A DNA stretch of 64,000 nucleotides from Sandaracinobacter neustonicus (GTDB taxonomy: Bacteria; Pseudomonadota; Alphaproteobacteria; Sphingomonadales; Sphingomonadaceae): positions 30,941-94,940 of the forward strand of contig NZ_VFSU01000016.1 in NCBI RefSeq assembly GCF_006385875.1, written 5' to 3'. Positions 1-6,809 of the stretch are shown in pieces. The position numbers and the translations under genes are program-made. How positions within the stretch are numbered: position 1 is the stretch's first letter; each line of letters begins with the position of its first letter. The notes below the pieces were generated by a model. The model did not search any database, was not told the DNA's origin, and saw nothing but the letters and a program-made list of their open reading frames with translations.

Positions 1-287
1 GCACCCGCTTCAACTTCGGGCTGGGCACCGGCATCGGCGTCACCGGCTCGATCGGCTGGCGGCATCTGACCGGGGGCGATCGCAACACGCCCGTCACCAT
101 GAACTTGGGCGCTGGCCCCTCGTTCAGCATCATGGGCGCACCGCTGGCGAAGGACATGGCGGCCCTGAGCCTGGGTGTGGGCGGCAGCATCGGCAAGAAT
201 GTCTCGTTCGACGTGGGCTATAGCGGCGTCGCGGGCAACGGCGCTTCGGACCATGGCGTGCGCGGCTCCGTGATCTTCCGCTTCTAA
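1..287 (+). CDS. C-terminal end of an outer-membrane beta-barrel (autotransporter-like) protein, partial
   Basis: Only the last 94 codons are present (frame begins at base 3); the start lies before the window. The stretch is rich in Gly, Ser, Thr and Val with spaced aromatic residues, as in amphipathic transmembrane beta-strands. It finishes with VIFRF, and a terminal Phe is the usual BAM-recognition signature of outer-membrane barrels. The pattern Gly-X-Arg-Gly-Ser-Val near the end is typical of the last strand of autotransporter barrel domains. I infer a surface-exposed protein whose passenger domain is outside the window. Another barrel family sharing the same terminal signature cannot be excluded. 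Confidence 0.6.
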   Translation, partial: TRFNFGLGTGIGVTGSIGWRHLTGGDRNTPVTMNLGAGPSFSIMGAPLAKDMAALSLGVGGSIGKNVSFDVGYSGVAGNGASDHGVRGSVIFRF

Positions 288-332
288 GGCCTGACGACTT
301 CCAGGCCCACACCCCAAGCGGGGCCAGGGGGC

Positions 333-366
333 AAGAGCCAGCAGCGCGAGCGCGCTGCTGGCTCTT
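333..366 (+). terminator. Strong hairpin after the barrel gene
   Basis: A perfect 16-bp inverted repeat (333-348 against 351-366) separated by two bases lies 45 bases after the barrel stop codon. There is no long T run, so it may be a weak intrinsic terminator or a processing/stability hairpin. Its position between two genes supports termination. Confidence 0.55.
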
Positions 367-388
367 CGCTGTTGTGCACAGCGCGCGA

Positions 389-448
389 TGTCGAAAATAT
401 TTGACATTCACGGATTTCGTGTGCATCTGATGTCGAAGATATTCGACA
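389..448 (+). promoter_or_regulatory. Two matching 18-bp palindromic operators upstream of the membrane protein/XRE pair
   Basis: Site 1 (389-406) reads TGTCGAAAATATTTGACA and site 2 (431-448) reads TGTCGAAGATATTCGACA. Both have a TGTCGAA/TTyGACA dyad around four central bases. The site starts are 42 bp apart, about four helical turns, so two dimers would sit on the same DNA face. Site 2 ends 15 bases before the start codon at 464, overlapping where a promoter or leader would be. The obvious candidate ligand is the XRE regulator at 900-1115, giving autoregulation; that link is inferred. Confidence 0.6.
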
Positions 449-463
449 TGAAGGATCACACCC

Positions 464-898
464 ATGCCTCTCCGCGAAGCCTCGTTCCGCGAAAAATCGG
501 CGCTTGCCATGCTGATGCTCTGGCTGCTCGTCACCGCTTTCTACATCGTGGAAATGCAGCCCTGGCGCTGGACGATGCACAGCATCCATGCGCCGATGAA
601 GCCGTTCGTCGTTGCCACCATCGCCATCATCATCGGCTCGATCATTGTGCAGGCCGTGCTCGGCGCCCGTGATCCGAAAGAGGCATCCGCCCCGGCCGAC
701 GAGCGGGAGCGACCGATCCTTGACAAGGCCAGTTCATGGTCCGGCACGGTGCTGGCGGTGGGCTGCGTCGCCTCTATCCTGCACTATCTGCAACATGGCA
801 GCGGCGATCTGCTGTTCCACACCATCTTCCTCAGCCTGATCGTCTCGGCCATGTCGGAATTCATCTTTCAGCTTTGGCTGTTCCGGCGCGGGGCATAG
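464..898 (+). CDS. Four-helix integral membrane protein cotranscribed with an XRE regulator
   Basis: This 144-residue protein has four hydrophobic stretches, at roughly residues 13-30, 45-67, 88-107 and 115-138. It has no signal peptidase site and no catalytic motif that I recognise. The start at 464 is supported by AAGGA at 451-455, eight bases upstream. The next gene, an XRE regulator, starts one base after its stop codon, so the two are surely one transcript. Pairs of a small polytopic membrane protein with a short XRE protein recur in proteobacteria, but their job is unclear. The twin operators in front suggest the pair is autoregulated. Confidence 0.65.
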   Translation: MPLREASFREKSALAMLMLWLLVTAFYIVEMQPWRWTMHSIHAPMKPFVVATIAIIIGSIIVQAVLGARDPKEASAPADERERPILDKASSWSGTVLAVGCVASILHYLQHGSGDLLFHTIFLSLIVSAMSEFIFQLWLFRRGA

Positions 899-899
899 G

Positions 900-1115
900 A
901 TGACGAAGCGCCCCCCCATCACCAACCGTGTGCGCGACTATCGGGAGCGTCACGGCGGCCTGACGCAGGCGCAGCTTGGCGAAGCGGTGGGGGTGACGCG
1001 CCACACCATCATCGCCATCGAGCAGGGGCATTATTCCCCCAGCCTTGAAACCGCCTTCCGTATCGCCCGCCTGTTCGGCGCGGGCGTGGAAGATGTGTTC
1101 GGCTGGGAAGGCTAG
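900..1115 (+). CDS. Short XRE-family helix-turn-helix regulator
   Basis: The 71-residue protein is essentially one Cro/CI-type DNA-binding domain. The recognition region TQAQLGEAVGVTRHTIIAIE spans about residues 22-41, followed by the usual GHYSPSLETAFRIARLFG segment. This size and architecture match the small YozG/YvaO-like regulators that have no ligand-binding domain. It starts one base after the membrane protein gene and its stop codon runs directly into an inverted-repeat element. It is the best candidate to bind the two palindromes at 389-448 and repress its own operon (inference). Confidence 0.85.
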   Translation: MTKRPPITNRVRDYRERHGGLTQAQLGEAVGVTRHTIIAIEQGHYSPSLETAFRIARLFGAGVEDVFGWEG

Positions 1116-1380
1116 GGTCAGAACCCATTAAATCCGCCCTTCGTGATGGCCCGGAGAGGCGAAATCGGCGTTGGCGGCGGCCGAAAGCGGGGTGGAACCC
1201 CCGGTGAGGACGGCGACGGCGTTGATTTCGCCTCTCCGGGCCAGCGAAGCCGGGGTTTGGAAGCCCGGTGGCGCGCTCAGTTCGCTTGCCAGATAGCTTC
1301 AGCTATCTGGTCTGCGCTCCCTCACTCCCACCGGGCTTCCAAACCCCGTCCCGAAGGGCGGATTTAATGGGTTCTGACCC
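1115..1380. repeat. 266-bp nested inverted-repeat (cloverleaf-like) element
   Basis: The ends are a perfect 29-bp inverted repeat (1115-1143 against 1352-1380). Inside lie three further perfect dyads: 19 bp (1148-1166 against 1224-1242), 21 bp (1251-1271 against 1328-1348) and, within the second, a 10-bp hairpin (1289-1298 against 1301-1310). The folded single strand would be a closed stem carrying two long arms. The element begins on the last base of the XRE stop codon and fills most of the gap to the next gene. No open frame of note and no obvious target-site duplication are visible. A non-autonomous (MITE-like) element is the simplest explanation. Confidence 0.75.
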
Positions 1381-1442
1381 TGGGGCTGGCGGTCCGTCGA
1401 TCCACCCGCTAACCCTTGCCCCCTTCGTCAAAGGGGAAGCTG

Positions 1443-2639
1443 ATGCGCAAGAGAATCTGGATACCGGCCCTGTTGCTGATCCTGCTGGCGGCGGCGTTCG
1501 GATTTGTCCCCGGCTGGCTGGAAGCCCGCACCAACAAGGTGGATGGGCTGCCGCTGATCCCCGTGTCCGCGGAAGCCAAGGCGCTGCACCGCAGCCTCCG
1601 GATCGTCGATCTCCATTCCGATACGCTGATGTGGAACCGCAACATCCTGCACCGCGCCAATCGCGGGCACGAGGATCTGCCCCGGCTGCAACAGGGCAAT
1701 GTCGCGCTGCAGCTGTTCTCCTCCGTCACCAAATCGCCGCGCGGGCAGAATTACGACGGCAACAGCGGCGATACCGACAATATCACCCCGCTGGTGATCG
1801 CCCAGTTGCAGCCGCCGCGCACATGGTTTTCCCTGCTGCAACGCTCCTTGTTCCATGCGGAAAAGCTGGACCGCGCTGTCGATGCCTCGGGCGGGGAATT
1901 GAAGAAGGTGGAGGACGCCGCCTCTCTGGACGCGCTGCTGGCGGCGCGCGCCGGGGCGGGCACGGATAAGGCGGGCGCAGGCGGCGGCGGCCCGGTGGGG
2001 GCGATGCTCACCATCGAGGGGCTGCAAAATCTGCAAGGCGAAGCGGGCAATCTGGACGCGCTTTACGCCGCCGGGTTCCGCATGGCGGGCCTCACCCATT
2101 TCTTCGACAATGAACTGGCCGGTTCGATGCACGGCATCTCCAAAGCGGGGCTGACGCCGCTGGGCCGCGAGGTGGTCCGCCGCATGGAAGACAAGGGGAT
2201 GATCGTCGATGTCGCCCATCTCTCGCACACGGGGCTGGCCGAACTGATCCGCATCGCGCGCCGGCCGCTGGTCTCCAGCCATGGCGGGGTGCAGGCCATC
2301 TGCAAGACCAACCGCAACCTGTCTGATGAGGAGATTCGCGGCATCGCCGCGACAGGCGGGATCATCGGCATCGGTTACTGGGATGGGGCGATCTGCGGCA
2401 CCGATCCGCGCGCGGCCGCCCGTTCGATGAAGCATGTGCGCGATCTCGTCGGCATCCAGCATGTTGCGCTGGGCAGCGATTATGACGGCGCGACCACGGT
2501 GCGCTTCGATACCGCGCATCTGGAACAGATCACGCAGGCGTTGATGGACGAAGGCTTCACGCCCGAGGAAATCCGCGCGGTGATGGGGGAAAACGCCCTT
2601 CGCGTGCTGCGCGCCGGGATCGAGCCGCTAACGCCCTGA
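1443..2639 (+). CDS. Membrane-anchored or secreted M19 (renal dipeptidase-type) dipeptidase
   Basis: Family M19 enzymes hydrolyse dipeptides, including D-amino-acid-containing ones, with a binuclear zinc centre. The protein of 398 residues starts with a hydrophobic export segment (about residues 5-22). The metal ligands of the family are recognisable: HSD at residues 58-60, Glu in TIEG near 192, His in DVAHLSH and SSHGG in the middle third, and Asp in GSDYDG in the last quarter. I chose the ATG at 1443 because AGGGGAAG lies just upstream; an in-frame start at 1416 lacks this. The 3' end overlaps the convergent J-domain gene by 12 bases. A periplasmic role in peptide turnover is inferred. Confidence 0.85.
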   Translation: MRKRIWIPALLLILLAAAFGFVPGWLEARTNKVDGLPLIPVSAEAKALHRSLRIVDLHSDTLMWNRNILHRANRGHEDLPRLQQGNVALQLFSSVTKSPRGQNYDGNSGDTDNITPLVIAQLQPPRTWFSLLQRSLFHAEKLDRAVDASGGELKKVEDAASLDALLAARAGAGTDKAGAGGGGPVGAMLTIEGLQNLQGEAGNLDALYAAGFRMAGLTHFFDNELAGSMHGISKAGLTPLGREVVRRMEDKGMIVDVAHLSHTGLAELIRIARRPLVSSHGGVQAICKTNRNLSDEEIRGIAATGGIIGIGYWDGAICGTDPRAAARSMKHVRDLVGIQHVALGSDYDGATTVRFDTAHLEQITQALMDEGFTPEEIRAVMGENALRVLRAGIEPLTP

Positions 2640-3203
2640 AGCTGTTTTCGCGAAGGACGCGCTGGCGGCGAGGTGGTTATAAGCCTCCGTCAGCGCGTTG
2701 AAGCGGGCTTCATGCTCGCGGCTGCCCTTGTTGGCATCCGGGTGATAGCGCCGCGCCAGCTTGCGATAGGTCGCCTTCACCTCGGCCAGAGTCGCGCTGT
2801 CCGGCAGCCCCAGCTTCGAAAGCGCCTGCCGGTCCTCGCGGCTCAGCGGGCTTGTCGCGCGCACCTCGGTGGCGGTTTTCCAGCGCAGCACGCCCAGCGC
2901 ATCGTCCACCCGCATGTCTCCATCGCGGGCATTGTGGGCGAAGGCGCGGGTTTCGCGATCCCAGCTGGGATAGGGCGTCTGCGCGTCCCAGATGGCGTCC
3001 TCGCTCATACCGTCGAAATAATTCCACCCGGCGTTGAAGGCGCGCACATGCTCAAGGCAGAAATATTGCCATTCCGGCGGCCCCGAAGGCGCGGCGAAGC
3101 TGCTGCCCGGCCGCCGCACCGGCGCGCGATAATCCCCCGCCTCGCCGCAGCCTTCGTGCGCGCAGGCGTGATTTCCCGGAAATGCGCCACCCTTTGCCTT
3201 CAT
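2628..3203 (-). CDS. J-domain protein with the J domain at the C-terminus
   Basis: The 191-residue protein ends in a J domain (about residues 125-185) with the HPD signature in YHPDAN, which stimulates the Hsp70 ATPase. The N-terminal 120 residues form a domain with a Cys-x4-Cys pair early on and a CLEH motif around residue 50, suggesting a metal site. There is no G/F-rich linker or DnaJ zinc domain, so it is a specialised co-chaperone, not DnaJ. I prefer the ATG at 3203 (CAGGGA upstream) to that at 3233. It is divergent from bolA; in alphaproteobacteria a protein of this kind often sits near bolA and cobS/cobT. Confidence 0.8.
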   Translation of the reverse strand: MKAKGGAFPGNHACAHEGCGEAGDYRAPVRRPGSSFAAPSGPPEWQYFCLEHVRAFNAGWNYFDGMSEDAIWDAQTPYPSWDRETRAFAHNARDGDMRVDDALGVLRWKTATEVRATSPLSREDRQALSKLGLPDSATLAEVKATYRKLARRYHPDANKGSREHEARFNALTEAYNHLAASASFAKTASGR

Positions 3204-3265
3204 GCCGGTTCCCTGAACGCCAAAATTCTCCATATAGGAAGCGGTTCAGTTTGCGGGAGGCCATG

Positions 3266-3532
3266 ATGGGCGCAGTGAAAGACGAAATCGAACGCCGCCT
3301 GCGCGAGAATTTCACCCCCACCCATCTGGCGGTGACGGACGACAGCGCCAAACACGCAGGACACGCCGGGCACGACCCGCGCGGCGAAAGCCATTTCACC
3401 GTGGAAATCGTCTCCGTGCGCTTTGTTGGCCTCAGCCGGGTGCAGTGCCAGCGCGCCGTCAACCGCGCGCTGGCGGATTTGCTGGAAGAACGTGTGCACG
3501 CGCTGGCGCTGAAGGCCTCCGCCCCGGCCTGA
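3266..3532 (+). CDS. bolA: BolA-family protein
   Basis: BolA proteins pair with monothiol glutaredoxins to carry or sense [2Fe-2S] clusters, and some act as stress regulators. This 88-residue protein has the BolA core: FTPTHLAVTDDSAKHAGH, then the HFTVEIVSVRF strand and the RHRAV-type helix, here QCQRAVNRAL. The His in SAKHAGHAGH and in SHFTV are the usual cluster-ligand candidates. The start at 3266 leaves five bases from GGGAGG; an ATG three bases earlier is too close. Only 62 bp separate it from the divergent J-domain gene, so the two may share a control region. Confidence 0.9.
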   Translation: MGAVKDEIERRLRENFTPTHLAVTDDSAKHAGHAGHDPRGESHFTVEIVSVRFVGLSRVQCQRAVNRALADLLEERVHALALKASAPA

Positions 3533-3577
3533 CCGCCACCTTGGCGACCCTCGCGCGGCTCTGCTAAACCCGCCTGC

Positions 3578-4501
3578 GTGAGTATCCGTAACCACGGCAC
3601 GGGCCATGCCCTCGCGTCGCGCGAAATGGCCATTTTGCTGGCTGTCGCCGATGAAGGCAGCGTCCGTCGCGCCGCGCAGTTTCTGGGCCTCACGCCCGCC
3701 GCCGTCAGCAAGACGGTGCGCATGGTGGAGGCACGGCTGGACGCGCCGGTGTTCGAACGTAGGGCAGGGGGCATGGCCGCAACCGAGGCCGCCGCCGCCC
3801 TGCTGAAATCCGGCCGCAAGGCGTTGACGGAACTCTCCGCGGCAGAGGCCGGGTTCCGCAACCGCTCGGGCCGAATTGCCGGGCAGGTCCGCATCGGGGC
3901 CGGGCCTTTTCCGGCAGCATCCGTCGCCCGCATTCTGGTGCCGGAGGCGAAGCGCCGCCTGCCGGACGTCCGCCTGTCGGTGGAGCTGGGAACCGCCGAG
4001 GAACTGCTGGCCGGGCTTCAGCGTGGCCGGCTTGATCTCGCCCTCTGCCATCTCGAGGATGTGTCGCTGCCGCCGGGCTTCCACGCGCATGTGATCCAGC
4101 GGCTGCATTCGGTGCTGATGGCCCGCCCCGGCCATCCGCTCGCGGGGATTGCGGCGTTGCCGCCCACCCGGCTGGCAGGCTACGGCCTCGCGGGCTTCCA
4201 GCCCTACAAGCGCTTCCTGCGCTGGTATCAGTCCGAAGTCGGCGCAGAGGCGGAGAGCGGCTTCGTCGCCCCGGATTTCGATCTTCTTGCCGAAGCCGTC
4301 GCCCAGTCCGATCTGCTGCTCGTCGCGTCGCGCGGGATCGCCGTCGGGCTGGCGCGCTCGCACGGGCTGGTTGCGCTGGATATCGGCTGGACGGGCTTCT
4401 CGCACGAGGTGAACCTCATTCAGCCGGATTCGCCCGAGGCATCGGCCATCGCCGCCGTCAGCAGCCTGATCGACGAAACGCTGCGGCAATGGGAAGACTG
4501 A
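3578..4501 (+). CDS. LysR-family transcriptional regulator
   Basis: The N-terminal 70 residues are a winged helix-turn-helix with the LysR pattern (GSVRRAAQFLGLTPAAVSKTVRMVE), and residues 95-300 form a periplasmic-binding-protein-like effector domain. The length of 307 residues is standard. The likely start is GTG at 3578, without a strong ribosome-binding site. The gene lies upstream of, and in the same direction as, the alkylsulfatase at 4641, with a dyad at 4509-4525 between them. I infer it controls the sulfatase, although LysR genes are more often divergent from their target. The effector is unknown. Confidence 0.85.
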   Translation: MSIRNHGTGHALASREMAILLAVADEGSVRRAAQFLGLTPAAVSKTVRMVEARLDAPVFERRAGGMAATEAAAALLKSGRKALTELSAAEAGFRNRSGRIAGQVRIGAGPFPAASVARILVPEAKRRLPDVRLSVELGTAEELLAGLQRGRLDLALCHLEDVSLPPGFHAHVIQRLHSVLMARPGHPLAGIAALPPTRLAGYGLAGFQPYKRFLRWYQSEVGAEAESGFVAPDFDLLAEAVAQSDLLLVASRGIAVGLARSHGLVALDIGWTGFSHEVNLIQPDSPEASAIAAVSSLIDETLRQWED

Positions 4502-4508
4502 TCCGCGC

Positions 4509-4540
4509 GTAAACTTTTGGTTTACACTGCGGCAACCGCA
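4509..4540 (+). promoter_or_regulatory. Dyads between the LysR gene and the alkylsulfatase gene
   Basis: GTAAAC and GTTTAC face each other across five bases at 4509-4525, directly followed by TGCGG/CCGCA at 4528-4540. The first dyad has the T-N-A-rich look of a LysR-type site and lies about 115 bp before the sulfatase start. Either could instead be a modest terminator for the LysR gene. Confidence 0.35.
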
Positions 4541-4640
4541 ACAGGCCTATCCGCTGCGTTCCGCCGTCCTAGTAGCTGGCCGCGCGAAGCAATCCACCCG
4601 GCCCGCGACAGACGCGCGCCGCGCGCAAGGGAGAGGGTCC

Positions 4641-6752
4641 ATGAACGGTCACATCACAGTCCGCGTCCGCCGCCTGGCGGGCGTCGGCATTGCCGCGCTG
4701 CTGCTGGGAAGCGCCGCGTTTGCCCAGCAGGCCGCGAACCCGCTGCTCGATCCCAACGCCGCCAAGGGCCTGCACTTCCACCCGCTGGGGCAGCCCGCCT
4801 CTGCCGCCACCATCGCCGTTCGGGAACAGGAAAAGGCCGCGCTGCCGTTCGCGGATCAGCGCGACTTCGCCGAAGCCAAGCGCGGCTTCCTGAAGGCCCC
4901 GCCCTACACCAAGATCATGGCGGATGCGGGCCATATCGCGTGGGACATGGAAAGCTACCAATGGCTGCTGCAGGGCAAGGATTTCCCCAGCATCAACCCG
5001 TCGCTGCAGCGGCAGGCGGTGCTGAACATGGGCTTTGGTCTGTATGAAGTGCTGCCGGGCAAAATCTATCAGGTGCGCGGTTTCGATCTGGCCAACATTA
5101 CCTTCATCAAGGGCGACAAGGGCTGGATCGTGTTCGATCCGCTCACCACGAAAGAACCCGCGCGCGCGGCGCTGAAGTTCATCAACGATACGCTGGGTGC
5201 TCGCCCTGTCACGGGCGTCGTCTATTCGCACAGCCATATCGACCATTTCGGCGGCGTGCGCGGCGTGGTGGACGAAGCCGATGTGCGCGCGGGCAAGGTG
5301 CCCATCATCGCGCCCGAGAATTTCATGGAAGAGGCCGTTTCGGAAAACGTCTTCGCGGGCAACGCGATGACACGGCGCAGCCGTATCCAATATGCCACTA
5401 TCCTGCGCCGCAGCCCGTTCGGCCATGTGGACCAGTCCATCGGCAAGAATGTCTCTGCCGGCATGCCGGGGCTGATCGCCCCCACCATCACCGTGGATCA
5501 GCCGTTTCAGGAAATCACCGTCGATGGCGTGAAGATGGTGTTCCAGCACACGCCCGACACCGAAGCGCCGGCCGGCATGAACACATGGTTCCCGGATATG
5601 AAGGCGTTCTGGGCGGGCGAGAATGTGACGGCCACCATCCACAACATCTACACCCTGCGCGGCGCGCCGGTGCGCAACGCGCTGAACTGGTCGAAAGAGA
5701 TCAACAGCGCCATCCATCACTTCCCCGATACGCAGGTGCTGTTCGCCTCCCACAGCTGGCCGCGCTGGGGCAATGAACGGATCATGGAAGTGCTGCGCGC
5801 CCAGCGCGATCTTTACGGCAACATGCATTCGCAGGCGCTGCACCTCGCCAATCAGGGCGTGACGATCAATCAGGTGCAGAATGTGTATGAAGTGCCCAAA
5901 AGCCTGCAGGCGCAATGGGCGGCGCGCAGCTATCATGGCGATGTGCGCAACAATGTGCGCGCCATCATCAACCGCTATCTGGGCTTCTGGGATGGCAATC
6001 CTGCGAACCTGAACCCGTTGTCCCCGGCAGATATCGCCCCGCTCTATGTGGAAATGATGGGCGGCGCGGCCCCGATCATGGCCAAAGGGAAGGAATTGAA
6101 CGCAGCCGGGCGTTACCGCGAATCGGGGGAAATCCTCTCCCGCCTCGTGTTTGCGCAGCCGGATAACCAGCCCGCGCGCAACCTGCTGGCCGATGCGTTC
6201 GAACAGCTTGGCTACCAGAGCGAGAGCACGAGCTTCCGCAACTCCTACCTGCAACTGGCGGCCGAACTGCGCAGCGGCATCGCCGAAGGCACGGTGGCCA
6301 ACGCCGCCAGCCCGGACGTGATCGGCGCCATGAGCACGGGCCAGTGGCTGGATTTCCTCGCCATCAGCATGGACAGCCGCAAGGCAGACGGCATGCGCTG
6401 GTCCATCAACCTCGTCACGCCGGACAATGGCGAGACATATCTGGTGGAAATGTCCAACGCCACGCTCACCAATATCGAAGGCTTCACCAACCCGAAGGCC
6501 GATCTGACGATCACGCTGAACCGCACGGATCTGAATGCGGTGATGATGGGGGTGAAGGGCTTCGAACAGCTGGAGGCAGAGGGCAAGGCGAAGTTCGAAG
6601 GCAATCGCGAACCCTTCAACCAGCTGCGCTCCATCCTCACCCTGTTCAACCCGGATTTCGAGGTGTTCCCGCACACGGCCAATGCCCGCCCCGTTCCCAC
6701 CGGGCTGAAGCCGTTCCAGATGCCGACAGAGGGGCTGACGGTTTCGGAATAG
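4641..6752 (+). CDS. Secreted alkyl/aryl-sulfatase of the metallo-beta-lactamase fold (SdsA/BDS1 type)
   Basis: Enzymes of this family hydrolyse primary or secondary alkyl sulfates such as SDS to alcohol and sulfate with two zinc ions. The 703-residue protein opens with an export signal ending near AFAQQ (about residue 30). The metallo-beta-lactamase domain carries SHSHIDHFGG (about residues 195-204). A helical dimerisation domain follows, and an SCP2-like lipid-binding domain occupies the last 130 residues (DLTITLNRTDLNAVM). This three-domain order and length match SdsA1 and BDS1. ATG at 4641 follows AAGGGAGAGG. The LysR gene just upstream is the probable regulator. Substrate chirality cannot be read from sequence. 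Confidence 0.88.
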   Translation: MNGHITVRVRRLAGVGIAALLLGSAAFAQQAANPLLDPNAAKGLHFHPLGQPASAATIAVREQEKAALPFADQRDFAEAKRGFLKAPPYTKIMADAGHIAWDMESYQWLLQGKDFPSINPSLQRQAVLNMGFGLYEVLPGKIYQVRGFDLANITFIKGDKGWIVFDPLTTKEPARAALKFINDTLGARPVTGVVYSHSHIDHFGGVRGVVDEADVRAGKVPIIAPENFMEEAVSENVFAGNAMTRRSRIQYATILRRSPFGHVDQSIGKNVSAGMPGLIAPTITVDQPFQEITVDGVKMVFQHTPDTEAPAGMNTWFPDMKAFWAGENVTATIHNIYTLRGAPVRNALNWSKEINSAIHHFPDTQVLFASHSWPRWGNERIMEVLRAQRDLYGNMHSQALHLANQGVTINQVQNVYEVPKSLQAQWAARSYHGDVRNNVRAIINRYLGFWDGNPANLNPLSPADIAPLYVEMMGGAAPIMAKGKELNAAGRYRESGEILSRLVFAQPDNQPARNLLADAFEQLGYQSESTSFRNSYLQLAAELRSGIAEGTVANAASPDVIGAMSTGQWLDFLAISMDSRKADGMRWSINLVTPDNGETYLVEMSNATLTNIEGFTNPKADLTITLNRTDLNAVMMGVKGFEQLEAEGKAKFEGNREPFNQLRSILTLFNPDFEVFPHTANARPVPTGLKPFQMPTEGLTVSE

Positions 6753-6809
6753 CCGGGGCGCGCATTTCGCAGGGTTCAACCCGGCCTTCGGCTGGGCTAG
6801 ACGGGGGCG

